DNA of 64,000 bases from Paenibacillus xylanexedens (GTDB taxonomy: Bacteria > Bacillota > Bacilli > Paenibacillales > Paenibacillaceae), in NCBI RefSeq assembly GCF_017874615.1, contig NZ_JAGIKV010000013.1, positions 62,001 through 126,000 of the forward strand, written 5' to 3'. The position numbers and the translations under genes were made by a program. Of this stretch, positions 16,209 to 25,475 are shown piece by piece (the first letter of the stretch is position 1; every line of letters begins with the position of its first letter). A model generated the notes under the pieces. It was not told the origin of the DNA, did no database searches, and was given only the letters and a program-made list of their open reading frames with translations.

Positions 16209-16824
16209 CTCGTTTACCCCCTCCAGGGTTTTTCGATCCCAATTTATTTTCCTGTCCTTTGGCGAGCTTCGCAATATTGGTACGATGTCTCCAGAACGCA
16301 AACAGACAAATAATCAGACTCCCCCAGAAGATATTCATTGAATATCCGGGTAATACCATGATAAAGATGGGTGTAAATGCTACAAAAATCAGAGACCCCA
16401 ATGAAACATAGCGTGTCAATACAATAGACAGAATGGCGATCACCCCAGCACATAACGCAGGTAGGAAAGCAAGACTCACCAGAACACCAATGGCTGTGGC
16501 AATACCTTTTCCTCCACGAAAATGGAAGTAAAGCGGCCAGTTATGTCCTGCAATGGCTGCTATTCCACTGAGTGCAGGAATCCAGGAAGAACCGTCACTC
16601 AGCCAGATTCCAATCCATACAGCTGCAACACCCTTAAGTACATCAAGTAACAGAACAGCAATTGCCGGTCCTTTACCCAAAATACGCAATGTATTGGTAG
16701 CTCCCGCGTTTCCGCTTCCGTGCTGACGAATATCGATCCCCCGTATCGCTTTGGCAAGGAGGACACTAAAGCTGACCGAACCGAGCAGATAACTCAGTAC
16801 AATCGCTGCGATTTGTAAAATCAC
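16201..16824 (-). CDS. plsY: Acyl-phosphate:glycerol-3-phosphate acyltransferase
   Basis: Membrane acyltransferase that makes lysophosphatidic acid from acyl-phosphate and glycerol-3-phosphate. The 207-residue protein has about five membrane spans and the family motifs GSGNAGATNTLR and FRGGKGIAT. It starts at GTG (16824) a few bases after AGGGGAGA and overlaps gpsA, whose product is its substrate. Immediately downstream of der in the same direction. Confidence 0.96.
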   Translation of the reverse strand: MILQIAAIVLSYLLGSVSFSVLLAKAIRGIDIRQHGSGNAGATNTLRILGKGPAIAVLLLDVLKGVAAVWIGIWLSDGSSWIPALSGIAAIAGHNWPLYFHFRGGKGIATAIGVLVSLAFLPALCAGVIAILSIVLTRYVSLGSLIFVAFTPIFIMVLPGYSMNIFWGSLIICLFAFWRHRTNIAKLAKGQENKLGSKNPGGGKRVV

Positions 16825-16835
16825 ACACTTCTCCC

Positions 16836-18158
16836 CTAACTTTCGTCGGACTTCTTCCGAGTAAATATGCGAATTGGTGTTCCTTCGAAATCAAACGCTG
16901 CACGGATTTTATTCTCCAGGTAGCGCTCATATGAGAAGTGCATCAATTCCGGATCGTTCACAAAAACAACCATGGTCGGCGGCTTAACGGCAACCTGAGT
17001 CACATAGTTAATTCTCATTCTCCGTCCTTTATCCGTTGGCGGAGGGTTAATAGCTACTGCATCCGATACCACATCGTTAAGTAGATGTGTTTGTACACGT
17101 AACGAGTGTTGATCTGCTACCCTTTTCACAACCGGCAACAATTTTTGTAAGCGTTGTTTTGTGAGGGCTGACAAGAATACGACCGGAGCATAAATCATAA
17201 ACAGGAAGTGATCCCGAATTTTTCTCTCAAACTCTTTCATCGTCTTGTCATGCTTCTCTACCACGTCCCATTTGTTCACAACAAACAATGACGCTTTACC
17301 AGCTTCGAATGCATATCCTGCAATATGCTTGTCCTGTTCAATAATGCCTTCTTCACCATTAATGACAATCAGAACAACATCTGCACGCTCAATCGCACGC
17401 ATCGCACGCATTACACTGTATTTCTCAGTTGTTTCATATACTTTACCACGCTTACGCATACCTGCTGTATCAATCAGCACGTAACGTTGGCCGTCTTTTT
17501 CAAAAGGTGTATCAATCGCATCCCGGGTCGTTCCAGCCACGTCACTTACAATGACACGCTCTTCACCCAGAATAGCGTTCACCAGTGAAGATTTACCTAC
17601 ATTAGGACGTCCGATCAGAGCTACACGAATGACATCTTCATCGTAAGTCTCTTCCTCAAGTTCTGGCAACTTCTCCACAATTGCATCAAGCAAGTCACCT
17701 ACACCTGTACCGTGACTTCCGGATACGCCGATGGGATCACCGAAACCAAATCCATAAAACTCATAAATGAGCTCACTTCGTCCGATATTATCCACTTTGT
17801 TAACGGCTACAACAATAGGCTTGCCTGAGCGGTAGAGCATCTCTGCTACCTCTTCATCCGATTGCGTAATACCTGCTTTTGCATCACACATGAATACAAT
17901 AACATCCGCTTCTTCAATAGCGAGCTCTGCTTGCATCCGAATCGATTTTAAGATTACATCTTCACCATCAATTTCGATACCACCTGTATCAATGATACTA
18001 AATGGTTTACCGTTCCATTCACCGATTCCATATATGCGGTCACGGGTAATGCCCGGCTTGTCTTCCACAATGGCCAGTCTGTCGCCGATGATCCGATTGA
18101 AAATGGTGGATTTACCCACGTTCGGTCGTCCGACAATTGCCACAACGGGTCTTGCCAT
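16836..18158 (-). CDS. der: Ribosome-assembly GTPase Der (EngA)
   Basis: Essential GTPase for 50S subunit maturation. About 440 residues with two tandem G domains, each with GRPNVGKS (near residue 10 and again near residue 185), DTGG and DTAG switch II motifs, NKVD and NKWD base-recognition motifs, and a C-terminal KH-like domain. The ATG at 18158 is chosen over a GTG three codons earlier that abuts the GGAGGA site. It leads the der-plsY-gpsA run. Confidence 0.97.
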   Translation of the reverse strand: MARPVVAIVGRPNVGKSTIFNRIIGDRLAIVEDKPGITRDRIYGIGEWNGKPFSIIDTGGIEIDGEDVILKSIRMQAELAIEEADVIVFMCDAKAGITQSDEEVAEMLYRSGKPIVVAVNKVDNIGRSELIYEFYGFGFGDPIGVSGSHGTGVGDLLDAIVEKLPELEEETYDEDVIRVALIGRPNVGKSSLVNAILGEERVIVSDVAGTTRDAIDTPFEKDGQRYVLIDTAGMRKRGKVYETTEKYSVMRAMRAIERADVVLIVINGEEGIIEQDKHIAGYAFEAGKASLFVVNKWDVVEKHDKTMKEFERKIRDHFLFMIYAPVVFLSALTKQRLQKLLPVVKRVADQHSLRVQTHLLNDVVSDAVAINPPPTDKGRRMRINYVTQVAVKPPTMVVFVNDPELMHFSYERYLENKIRAAFDFEGTPIRIFTRKKSDES

Positions 18159-18246
18159 ACATTCCACTCCTCCTGTCCATACTTACGATACTCATCATAG
18201 CAAAAAAGATATGTCTTGGCTAACGTTTCATGCCAAATTACTCGCA

Positions 18247-18284
18247 ATAAAAACAATCGGCGAACCCGCCTTGGGCTCGCCGAT
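18247..18284 (-). terminator. Intrinsic terminator after the S1-domain gene
   Basis: ATCGGCGAACCC (18256-18267) pairs with GGGCTCGCCGAT (18273-18284) around a 5-nt loop, with TGTTTTTATT following on the minus strand. Confidence 0.85.
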
Positions 18285-18343
18285 CTTGCTTTTGTTATTC
18301 AGCAAAATATGCAGTATATAACTTAGAACCATGCATTGTTAAC

Positions 18344-19558
18344 TTATTTGAATTTGCTGAGTTTGTCTCCAAACAGTTCGCCAAGCGTAGTGCTCATACC
18401 TTGATTGTTCAAGGAAACGTTTGGATTGTTGATTTCTTCACGCGGAGCGTTGTTTCTTGAAGGTCTTTCTGATTTTTGTGGTTGAGCTGGAGCTTCTTCT
18501 GTTTCTTTGATGCTCAAGCTTACACGTTGCTCAGAAGGGTTCATGTCCAAGATTTTAACTTGAACTTCTTGTCCTTCTTTCAGCACTTCATGAGGAGTGC
18601 CGATGTGTTTGTGGGAGATTTGCGAGATATGCACAAGTCCCTCAACACCAGGAGCGATTTCAACAAATGCACCGAAGTCTACCAGACGTTTTACAACACC
18701 TGTTACGATATCGCTGGAATTGAATTTTTCGCTTGCTGTTTCCCAAGGACCTGGTTGAACAGCTTTCATGCTCAGGCTGATTTTGCCTTTTTCAGGGTCA
18801 ACTTTCAGCACTTTCACACTAACTTTATCACCTTCAGACAGTACGTCGGATGGTTTTTCAACGTGTGTCCAAGCCAGCTCGGATACGTGAACCAAACCGT
18901 CAACTCCGCCCACATCAACGAATGCACCGAATTGAGTCAAACGTTGTACTGTACCTTCGATCACTTGACCTTCTTGCAAACCAGCCATTACTGTAGCTTT
19001 GTTTGCTTCGAATTCTTGCTCCAGTACGTCTTTTTGGGAAAGGATCACTTTGTTGTTCTCACGGTCGATCTCTTTCACTTTAACACGCAGTGTGCGTCCT
19101 TTGTAGTCGCTGAAATCTTCAACGAAATGGCGTTCAACCATGGAAGCCGGGATAAATCCACGTACGCCCACGTCTGCTACCAGACCGCCTTTAACAACAT
19201 CACCTACAACAACTTCGAATACGTCTTGGTCTTCAAAATGCTTTTGCAATTGATCCCATGCGTTTTCGCTGTCGATTGCACGTTTGGACAGAACGAGTTT
19301 TTCTTTCTCGTCGTCGATGCTAAGAACTTTAGCTTCAACTTCTTGTCCAACTTCTACTGCGTCAGACGCGCTGTCAACATGTAATGAAGACAGTTCACGA
19401 ATTGGAATGACACCGTCATATTTATATCCAATGCTCACATAGGCTTGGTTATCTTCCAATTTGACGATGGTTCCTTTTACGGTATCTCCTTTTTTCAAGG
19501 AAACGAATTGATCCAACTCATCTTGGGTTGCTTCTTGATTTTTCATTTCTTCCGACAT
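18344..19558 (-). CDS. rpsA: S1-domain RNA-binding protein, RpsA homologue (YpfD-like)
   Basis: A 404-residue protein with four successive S1 RNA-binding domains, recognisable by repeated KGG/GDVV starts and by IPASM, DGLVHVSEL and EGLVHISQIS strands. It has a basic, asparagine-rich tail. It is shorter than the six-domain E. coli S1 and matches the Firmicute four-domain form, whose ribosomal role is less certain. The ATG at 19558 follows GAGGAGGG by 8 nt; 21 upstream codons remain open without support. It lies downstream of cmk and plsC as in B. subtilis. Confidence 0.92.
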   Translation of the reverse strand: MSEEMKNQEATQDELDQFVSLKKGDTVKGTIVKLEDNQAYVSIGYKYDGVIPIRELSSLHVDSASDAVEVGQEVEAKVLSIDDEKEKLVLSKRAIDSENAWDQLQKHFEDQDVFEVVVGDVVKGGLVADVGVRGFIPASMVERHFVEDFSDYKGRTLRVKVKEIDRENNKVILSQKDVLEQEFEANKATVMAGLQEGQVIEGTVQRLTQFGAFVDVGGVDGLVHVSELAWTHVEKPSDVLSEGDKVSVKVLKVDPEKGKISLSMKAVQPGPWETASEKFNSSDIVTGVVKRLVDFGAFVEIAPGVEGLVHISQISHKHIGTPHEVLKEGQEVQVKILDMNPSEQRVSLSIKETEEAPAQPQKSERPSRNNAPREEINNPNVSLNNQGMSTTLGELFGDKLSKFK

Positions 19559-19700
19559 GTCAAATACCCTCCTCAATTCAAAAACCCCATTATATTCAAA
19601 CCTGCCTGTAGCAGAGTTCAAAACACTTTCATCACTGAGTGCTCAAGCTTTAGTCTCCCTCAAAAATATGGAAACATGCACTCAGCTACCGACGATGCCA

Positions 19701-20288
19701 TTACTTGCTTGGCACGCCCGTTTGCACCATTTCGTTAATCTTGGACATAATCTTTTCAGTCGCCTTCTCCAGAGCTTCTCCAGATGGGTCTTCCTTGAAC
19801 TCGTCCAAACTTACTGGTGCTCCATATACAACTTTCATCTTACGAAAAACTTTGTAGTTACCGATAATAGCAGTAGGAATAACTGTAGCGCCACTGCGGA
19901 GAGCAAAACTCGCTGCCCCTTTTTTGCCGATACCTCCATCATTGTGACGGCTTCCCGAGGGGAAAATTCCAAGCACTTGACCATCACGCAAAATATTGAG
20001 TGAGGTTTTGATGGATTCCTTGCTGACACCTCCACGTTTAACGGGGAAAGCGCCCACGGCTTTAATAATTCGGCCGAGTACCGGAATTTCAAACAATTCG
20101 CTTTTGGCCATGAAACGCACCTGACGGTGAATTTTGATACCAACGGTTGGAGGATCGAAGTTACTAATATGATTGGAACATAAAAGTACGCCGCCTTCTT
20201 TCGGAATATTCTCCCGTCCAACGGCCTCCAAGCGGAAAAGAATGGTATAAATGATCCGCAGTAATGTGCTGCAAAATGTGTAAATCAT
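19701..20288 (-). CDS. plsC: 1-acyl-glycerol-3-phosphate acyltransferase
   Basis: Adds the second acyl chain to make phosphatidic acid. About 195 residues with the catalytic NHISNFD (HX4D) motif and an FPSGSR block in place of the more common FPEGTR. The Glu-to-Ser change in that block is worth noting but occurs in the substrate-binding motif, not the HX4D pair. The ATG overlaps the cmk stop as ATGA and follows AGAGGAGAGA. With plsY and gpsA nearby, the window holds three consecutive phosphatidate-synthesis steps. Confidence 0.93.
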   Translation of the reverse strand: MIYTFCSTLLRIIYTILFRLEAVGRENIPKEGGVLLCSNHISNFDPPTVGIKIHRQVRFMAKSELFEIPVLGRIIKAVGAFPVKRGGVSKESIKTSLNILRDGQVLGIFPSGSRHNDGGIGKKGAASFALRSGATVIPTAIIGNYKVFRKMKVVYGAPVSLDEFKEDPSGEALEKATEKIMSKINEMVQTGVPSK

Positions 20289-20989
20289 AGACCGATCTCT
20301 CCTCTGACCATTGTGCAATAAGATACGATTTTGTCAACCACTTCATGAATGTTCATCTCCGTTGTATCAAGGACGATAGCATCCTCAGCACAACGCAATG
20401 GGGAAATTTCCCGACTCTCATCCAATCTGTCACGGGTGGCAATGTCTCGCTCCAGCTGTTGCAACGTCAGTCCTTCAGAGGGGTCCAGTTCTTTGAAGCG
20501 GCGAAGCGCACGCTCTTCCACACTGGCAGTCATGAAGATTTTCACTTCCGCATCGGGCAGTACTGTCGTTCCGATATCGCGTCCATCCATGACGACGCCC
20601 TTGCGCAAAGCCATTTGCCGCTGAGTATCCACTAATTGCGTACGCAGCCCCTCGATTTGCGCATATCGGGACACGATTCCCGTCACTTCACGGGAGCGGA
20701 TTTCCGAGGTTACTTCTTCCCCATTACAGAACACTTTCTGTCCGTCGGGATCCGGTTGTAAATCAATGACCAGCTTTTGGGCTTCCTGAAGTACCTGTGT
20801 CACATCTTCCGGTGTAATACCTTTCCGAAGCATATACAAGGTTACCGCACGGTACATTGCGCCTGTGTCGACGTATACATACGCGAGCGCCTCTGCAACC
20901 AATCGGGCCACCGTGCTTTTCCCGGCACCGGCAGGTCCGTCAATTGCAACGTTCATTTTCCCGTTCTCTGATGTGTTCTGGCTTGCCAA
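20285..20989 (-). CDS. cmk: Cytidylate kinase
   Basis: Phosphorylates CMP and dCMP with ATP. The protein has the P-loop DGPAGAGKST, YVDTGAMYRA, MDGRDIGT and RRFKEL lid motifs. Two starts compete. A TTG at 20989 lies 8 to 9 nt behind a perfect GAGGAGG and adds 11 residues. The conventional ATG at 20956 begins MNVAIDGP but has only a weak GGGAAA upstream. The TTG is preferred on ribosome-site strength. Overlaps plsC by 4 bases. Confidence 0.94.
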   Translation of the reverse strand: MASQNTSENGKMNVAIDGPAGAGKSTVARLVAEALAYVYVDTGAMYRAVTLYMLRKGITPEDVTQVLQEAQKLVIDLQPDPDGQKVFCNGEEVTSEIRSREVTGIVSRYAQIEGLRTQLVDTQRQMALRKGVVMDGRDIGTTVLPDAEVKIFMTASVEERALRRFKELDPSEGLTLQQLERDIATRDRLDESREISPLRCAEDAIVLDTTEMNIHEVVDKIVSYCTMVRGEIGL

Positions 20990-21092
20990 CGGGGCATTCC
21001 TCCTCAAACGATAAACCTCAATAAAAAAACAGGCATTGCCTGCATCGTGAGAATTATACCACACTCTACACATGGATGCAAAAACAGACAAA

Positions 21093-21317
21093 TCAACAAC
21101 ATTTGTAATCATTCATCGTTTGCCCTTCAATTGGCGTTCCTTCCAGGCGGTCAATGGTGGTCAAATTCTTTTTGAAGCCTGGTACCAACAGCAGCAATTG
21201 ATATACTACAAGCAGGATTAGAAGGACTGTAATCAGAATCGCAACCTTTCGTTCCATTCGCTTGGAGAAAACATAATAAAGTCGTTCATATCTGCGGGTT
21301 GCATGACGACGATTCAA
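21093..21317 (-). CDS. Small single-span membrane protein (YpfB-like)
   Basis: A 74-residue protein with a basic N-terminus, one hydrophobic span (about residues 25-46) and a short external tail. The start is a TTG six bases after GGAGGTG. Its place between the PilZ gene and cmk corresponds to B. subtilis ypfB, also a tiny membrane protein of unknown role. Assignment is by position and topology, not by a motif. Confidence 0.65.
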   Translation of the reverse strand: MNRRHATRRYERLYYVFSKRMERKVAILITVLLILLVVYQLLLLVPGFKKNLTTIDRLEGTPIEGQTMNDYKCC

Positions 21318-21379
21318 GGCAACACCTCCGTTTTTTCATTACGGTACCCGCAGCTGCCTCTCTTTATGCCATAACATTC

Positions 21380-22048
21380 CTACTTCGTGCGATAGTCAAG
21401 TTGCCGTTCAAAACAAAACTTGATAATTTTTTGGCGCTCCGAATCTGAAATCTGCACAAATTTCAGCATGCATAGCTGTCTGCCGGTTTCCAGGGTTTTG
21501 ATCCGCACAACTTCAGCTTCAAAATTCACATGTTCAATGGTTGAATTCCGATAGGGAACCAGCAACCAGCATTTCAGTTTTTGACCTTCAGCTATTGAAA
21601 AACCTGTTTCGCCGTAGATGGACAATCCACCGCCACCAATATCTTCAGTCAATCCGACGGCACGGGTCAGGTCTTCACTCTGGATGGCCAATTCGAGGTT
21701 TGCATGAACACGAAGAAAGCTGCGCCGTTGTATTTTGGATATATCGCTCGGAAGCGGTTTGCGGATACGGACAAGACGGACCACATCTTCCTCAAATCCC
21801 GTGACATAGGTATTAAAATAATGCCGGACCCCATCCTCCGTAATATATGAAATGGACAATTCCTCTCCGAAAAAGAGCCTTTTCAGACGGCTGCTTCCTT
21901 GTTGCATCGGGACCTCAATCAGAAAACTGCTGTCATCCATATCTGCAATGCGTGATTTGTACTCTTTGTGTTCCTCTTTTTCATCTGCAGAAGCAATCTG
22001 GATGTATAAAATTTCATTTATTTTCGGAAACAAGCTGTTCACCGCCAC
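21380..22048 (-). CDS. PilZ-domain cyclic di-GMP receptor (YpfA/MotI-like)
   Basis: A 222-residue protein with an N-terminal YcgR-type beta domain and a C-terminal PilZ domain. The c-di-GMP-binding RRSFLR motif (RxxxR) is present near residue 110. The second motif reads DIGGGG, where the consensus (D/N)xSxxG has serine. B. subtilis MotI (YpfA) binds c-di-GMP and acts as a flagellar clutch, and the gene neighbourhood agrees. The assigned GTG start at 22048 has no convincing ribosome site, so the N-terminus is uncertain. Confidence 0.85.
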   Translation of the reverse strand: MAVNSLFPKINEILYIQIASADEKEEHKEYKSRIADMDDSSFLIEVPMQQGSSRLKRLFFGEELSISYITEDGVRHYFNTYVTGFEEDVVRLVRIRKPLPSDISKIQRRSFLRVHANLELAIQSEDLTRAVGLTEDIGGGGLSIYGETGFSIAEGQKLKCWLLVPYRNSTIEHVNFEAEVVRIKTLETGRQLCMLKFVQISDSERQKIIKFCFERQLDYRTK

Positions 22049-22112
22049 TTTATGTATTTATCTTCGTATGTACAAGGACTATTATACCATGACCTTTCTC
22101 ACATTGAACAAG

Positions 22113-22138
22113 AAAAAAACAGACCACATCGTGGTCTG
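22113..22138 (-). terminator. Intrinsic terminator after ypeB
   Basis: CAGACCAC and GTGGTCTG (22120-22138) form an 8-bp stem with a 3-nt loop, followed on the minus strand by TTTTTTT. Confidence 0.88.
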
Positions 22139-22181
22139 CCGCAGTTATTCGCTCAACTTCAAATTCAAATTATCCATCTTT

Positions 22182-23528
22182 TTATGAGGTTGCATTGACC
22201 GGTTTGATCTCTTCAACCGCTTCTTCTATTCCTGTATTCGCATTAATGTATATCCGGTAACGAGAACCGTTAATTTTCCCTCCGAATTCATAACACAATA
22301 CTTCTTTGCTGTAATCATTCTCAATCAGGGATTTGCGAACATAATTTTCTTCAAACTCCGAATTAAGCTTTTTCCTCGCCTGTTGCTCCGTAAGAGTTGC
22401 TTTCGGAATTTTACGCTTGTCATTATGTTCGTAGACAAAGTCACTCGCCTGGAAGCCGGTTACTTCGCCTGTATCCAAACCTACACGGACTGACATTTTC
22501 TCAGGATAGATCAAGGCGTCCCCTTGCTTACGCACATAAGTAAGGTTACCCAGATTACCATATTCATCGTAGTTTACAGCCTTCATATCCTTATAACCTT
22601 TGTTCATTAGAAATTGATCTGCTTTAGCCATGGCATTCTGACGAGACACTTTTTTGGTTCCGATTGGACGCGTATCACTGTAAGAGATCAGCATTCCGCC
22701 ATTACGGGTGAAATCCATCATCAGTTTGCCATTGTTGGCATGATCAATCGTGGCAGTGTAGGACTCCCAGTCTGTTCCTTTGCCGTTCTCTTGCACTTGG
22801 ATTTTGCTACGATCCGCATCAGAGAATTTTGCAGCCTTGCTCTGAATCTGTTCTTTGGTCACCGGCAAGCCGTCCAGTTTCTTGACTGATCGTTTTGCAT
22901 AGATATTGGATACGGAAGGACCCCAATCAAGCTCCGGGTATTCCTGTACCTTTTTGTTCACTGTACGAAAACCATCAACAATCGTGTTGTCCATGGTTTG
23001 CTCTTGTGTTGCCATGGCAGTCTCTGCATCCATCCAGCGCAATCGGTCCGTCAGCACTTTCTGCTGCACATCCTGCAGATTCTTGGTAATCTCGGATGAA
23101 TTCTGATACAGCTTTTTCAGGTTGCCCATTTCCTTCTCACTTAGCGGTTCGTTCGTCAAGTCACGCATCGACGCCCGATAGGCAAAGTTGGAGATACGTG
23201 AGAGAAACTCCTCTGTCTCGTTAAATGGCAGCATGGTGAGTGGCAGTTGGTTGATCTCATTCTGCGCTTCACTGGTGAGTCGCCATACATTCATCAGACC
23301 TTTGCGATGCATCCCCTGTGATGTAGAGTGAACCGCCAAGGTGTTACCAATCTCCGAATGCAATTTGTCCATATGAAAAGATAAATCGTGAAAGGCACGC
23401 TGATATTGGTTCTCTGCCTTGATCAGAATTGCATTCTTCTCCTGATTCTCCTGATAGCCCCACACGAGCGCGCCGACCAGCAGAACCGCAAATATCGGAA
23501 ACATAACTGAACTTAATCGTTTATACAT
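22182..23528 (-). CDS. ypeB: Spore germination protein YpeB
   Basis: Forespore membrane protein that stabilises the cortex-lytic enzyme SleB and is needed for its activity. The 448-residue protein has an N-terminal span (about residues 7-25), a helical region and a C-terminal half with PepSY-like repeats (KADQFLMNKGY, VSRQNAMAK, TLTEQQARKKL). In most relatives sleB precedes ypeB in one operon. Here no sleB is present, and only a 56-residue zinc-ribbon gene lies upstream. A sigma-G-like promoter is predicted 35 bases before the start. Confidence 0.94.
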   Translation of the reverse strand: MYKRLSSVMFPIFAVLLVGALVWGYQENQEKNAILIKAENQYQRAFHDLSFHMDKLHSEIGNTLAVHSTSQGMHRKGLMNVWRLTSEAQNEINQLPLTMLPFNETEEFLSRISNFAYRASMRDLTNEPLSEKEMGNLKKLYQNSSEITKNLQDVQQKVLTDRLRWMDAETAMATQEQTMDNTIVDGFRTVNKKVQEYPELDWGPSVSNIYAKRSVKKLDGLPVTKEQIQSKAAKFSDADRSKIQVQENGKGTDWESYTATIDHANNGKLMMDFTRNGGMLISYSDTRPIGTKKVSRQNAMAKADQFLMNKGYKDMKAVNYDEYGNLGNLTYVRKQGDALIYPEKMSVRVGLDTGEVTGFQASDFVYEHNDKRKIPKATLTEQQARKKLNSEFEENYVRKSLIENDYSKEVLCYEFGGKINGSRYRIYINANTGIEEAVEEIKPVNATS

Positions 23529-23562
23529 CGGTAGAGTCTCCTTTCTTCTAAACCACTACCTC

Positions 23563-23593
23563 TATTGTGGATCGAAGAAAGATCTCTTATGCA
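23563..23593 (-). promoter_or_regulatory. Possible sigma-G promoter of ypeB
   Basis: TGCATA at 23588-23593 and CACAATA at 23563-23569 are separated by 18 bases, resembling the sigma-G pattern TGMATA and CATACTA. B. subtilis sleB-ypeB is transcribed by sigma-G. The -10 matches only 5 of 7 positions. Confidence 0.4.
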
Positions 23594-23649
23594 TGCGATT
23601 TCCAGTCCTTACACAAGCAGGCTGCTAAAGTACTGTTTGGGTCCTCCTT

Positions 23650-23820
23650 TTAATTCAGCTGGACCCCAGTTGCCATGCCCTCTTCTTCAATTTCGAACTG
23701 GTCTCTGTTATCACAGAGGCACTGCTTGAATCCCGTCTCAATCCGGCCCCGTTCTTTCTTGCCTCGTAATGTAAATCGTTCACCGCATTGTTTGCATCTG
23801 ATTTTAATTTTAATTCTCAT
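23650..23820 (-). CDS. Zinc-ribbon micro-protein
   Basis: A 56-residue protein starting MRIKIKIRCKQCGERFTLRG with CKQC and, about 20 residues later, CLC. Three or four cysteines in this spacing suggest a small metal-binding ribbon. The ATG at 23820 follows GGAGA by about 8 nt. It is strongly basic at the N-terminus and acidic at the C-terminus. No known family is recognised. It lies between prsW and ypeB, where sleB might be expected. Confidence 0.6.
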   Translation of the reverse strand: MRIKIKIRCKQCGERFTLRGKKERGRIETGFKQCLCDNRDQFEIEEEGMATGVQLN

Positions 23821-23867
23821 CACAACGATCTCCGTTTCTGTTGGTCATTCCCCGGGAATTTATCTGT

Positions 23868-23930
23868 AAAAATAAAAACACACCGGAGCCATAGGCGCAA
23901 TATGCGCTTTATGTCCACCAGTGTGTCCGT
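23868..23930 (-). terminator. Long-stem terminator after prsW
   Basis: ACACACCGG (23878-23886) pairs with CCAGTGTGT (23918-23926), with inner GCGCA/TGCGC pairing, and is followed on the minus strand by TTTTTATTTTT. Confidence 0.75.
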
Positions 23931-23934
23931 ATTT

Positions 23935-24630
23935 TTATAATTTAACCTCTTCCTCCCGCTTCACAAAACGAAAAGGAGAACGGTTATTAGCTCGTGTGAT
24001 TTTACCCATTGCCCCATACCACAGGCCCGCCATTAGCGGCGCTATAAACCACAACCAATGATTCACCATGGTGTTCATGATGACATCGTACAATGCATGC
24101 CAGAAAAAAGGTAACACCAGAGAAAGAACGATATACCACCGCTTTTTCTTACCACCGATAAACTTGGCTTTGCCCATATAATAACCCATGATTACCGCAA
24201 ACATAGCGTGCCCTGAAACAGGGAGCAGTGCCCGAAGGAACATGGCTGAGACGGATGCATTCCCCGCAAAGGCATACAACACATTCTCAACAGTGGCAAA
24301 TCCAAGTGAAACAGCGACTGCATATAAGATCCCGTCATACGGCTCATCAAATTCGGTGTGATTATAGATGATATGATAAAGTACGAACCATTTAACGAAT
24401 TCCTCCACACCACCTGAGATCATAATGGCCTCAAGATAAGGATTATCCCCGAGCCACATCATCATGCCACGCTGAATAATCATCACAGGCAGTACCATCA
24501 GAATCCCCATGAGGAAAACCCGCAATACCATATGAAGTGGCTCATAATCATAACGGTCTTTCAGGTAAAAGTATGTTAACAAGGCGAGACCCGGAGCAAC
24601 TGCTGCCGCTAAGACCGAAAACAAAAGCAC
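23935..24630 (-). CDS. prsW: PrsW intramembrane metalloprotease
   Basis: Membrane protease of the PrsW family. In B. subtilis PrsW makes the first cut in the anti-sigma factor RsiW. The 231-residue protein has about seven to eight spans and the signature elements GGVEEFVKW, the ENVLYAF segment and SGHAMFAVIMGYYMG with the third-motif histidine. The start is a GTG behind GAGGAGGG. No sigW-rsiW pair is in the window, so its substrate is not evident from the context. Confidence 0.92.
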   Translation of the reverse strand: MLLFSVLAAAVAPGLALLTYFYLKDRYDYEPLHMVLRVFLMGILMVLPVMIIQRGMMMWLGDNPYLEAIMISGGVEEFVKWFVLYHIIYNHTEFDEPYDGILYAVAVSLGFATVENVLYAFAGNASVSAMFLRALLPVSGHAMFAVIMGYYMGKAKFIGGKKKRWYIVLSLVLPFFWHALYDVIMNTMVNHWLWFIAPLMAGLWYGAMGKITRANNRSPFRFVKREEEVKL

Positions 24631-24673
24631 CGAAATTCCCTCCTCTGACTAAAGACGCGATTACAACTAGAGA

Positions 24674-25288
24674 TTAATCCTGGCGTTTGAAGTGGGTGCA
24701 GATAACATCAATCGCTTGTGCAGGAATAACAACCTTACCATACTCTTCCATGACTGCTGGAGTAACTGAGGAGCCTTCGCCAAATTCAGCAAGCAAGGCA
24801 ATCAATGCCGCATGTTTGGTGGAATCTACCTCATCTGGCTCCAAATGCAAGAACCACTTGTCTTTATAAGAATAAAGTCTCCCAGCATCCGTAACATGCT
24901 GACGCAACATATGTGCAGCTTCAATGAGCACTTCAAAGTCCTTGAATGCATAAACAATGGAATCGCTTTGCTCGAGTGTAACTTCCATTTCATATACTTC
25001 TTCAGGAAGATCATCTTCATGACCTAAACCATATTGTTGCGGATCATATTTTCCACGTGTGACAATGACAACCATCCCTTGAGCGGGAAGTGCGAATACT
25101 TCGACAGCGAGTGGACCTGTGGCATCAAATCCAAGTTCGGAATAGGCCTGATCCATCATTTCAGTGAACAGTTCATGAACCTTAGGTATTTCCTGCCACA
25201 TATCTTCTTTTTGTATTCCGCGCTCGCTCAGATCGTCAAAGGTCAGGAAAATCCGTATCTTATCGTGACTTAGTCGTTCTATTTTCAT
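24674..25288 (-). CDS. mecA: Adaptor protein MecA/YpbH
   Basis: Adaptor that delivers substrates to the ClpC unfoldase. About 204 residues with the N-terminal substrate-binding part (MKIERLSHDKIRIFLTFDDL) and a C-terminal ClpC-binding alpha/beta domain ending in a YGKVV segment. The ATG at 25288 follows AAGGGGAGA by 6 nt; eight upstream codons are open only by chance. B. subtilis has a MecA paralogue, YpbH, in this gene neighbourhood, so this may be that paralogue rather than MecA itself. Confidence 0.9.
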   Translation of the reverse strand: MKIERLSHDKIRIFLTFDDLSERGIQKEDMWQEIPKVHELFTEMMDQAYSELGFDATGPLAVEVFALPAQGMVVIVTRGKYDPQQYGLGHEDDLPEEVYEMEVTLEQSDSIVYAFKDFEVLIEAAHMLRQHVTDAGRLYSYKDKWFLHLEPDEVDSTKHAALIALLAEFGEGSSVTPAVMEEYGKVVIPAQAIDVICTHFKRQD

Positions 25289-25413
25289 ACAGGATCTCCC
25301 CTTTATAAGCAAGTCTTATAACAGATTATGAAGCACAAAACAATATGTGCTGAAAATAAATCTATGTAGTTATGTTATCATTTTATACCTCTAAATGCAC
25401 GAAGTAAAATCGA

Positions 25414-25459
25414 CAAAAAAAGAATCATTCCACAGCAAATCAAGACTGTGGATGATTCT
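25414..25459 (-). terminator. Intrinsic terminator after the 117-residue protein gene
   Basis: AGAATCATTCCACAG (25421-25435) pairs with CTGTGGATGATTCT (25446-25459). The minus-strand stem ends in seven T residues. Confidence 0.88.
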
Positions 25460-25475
25460 AATTGGAGGTTTTGGT

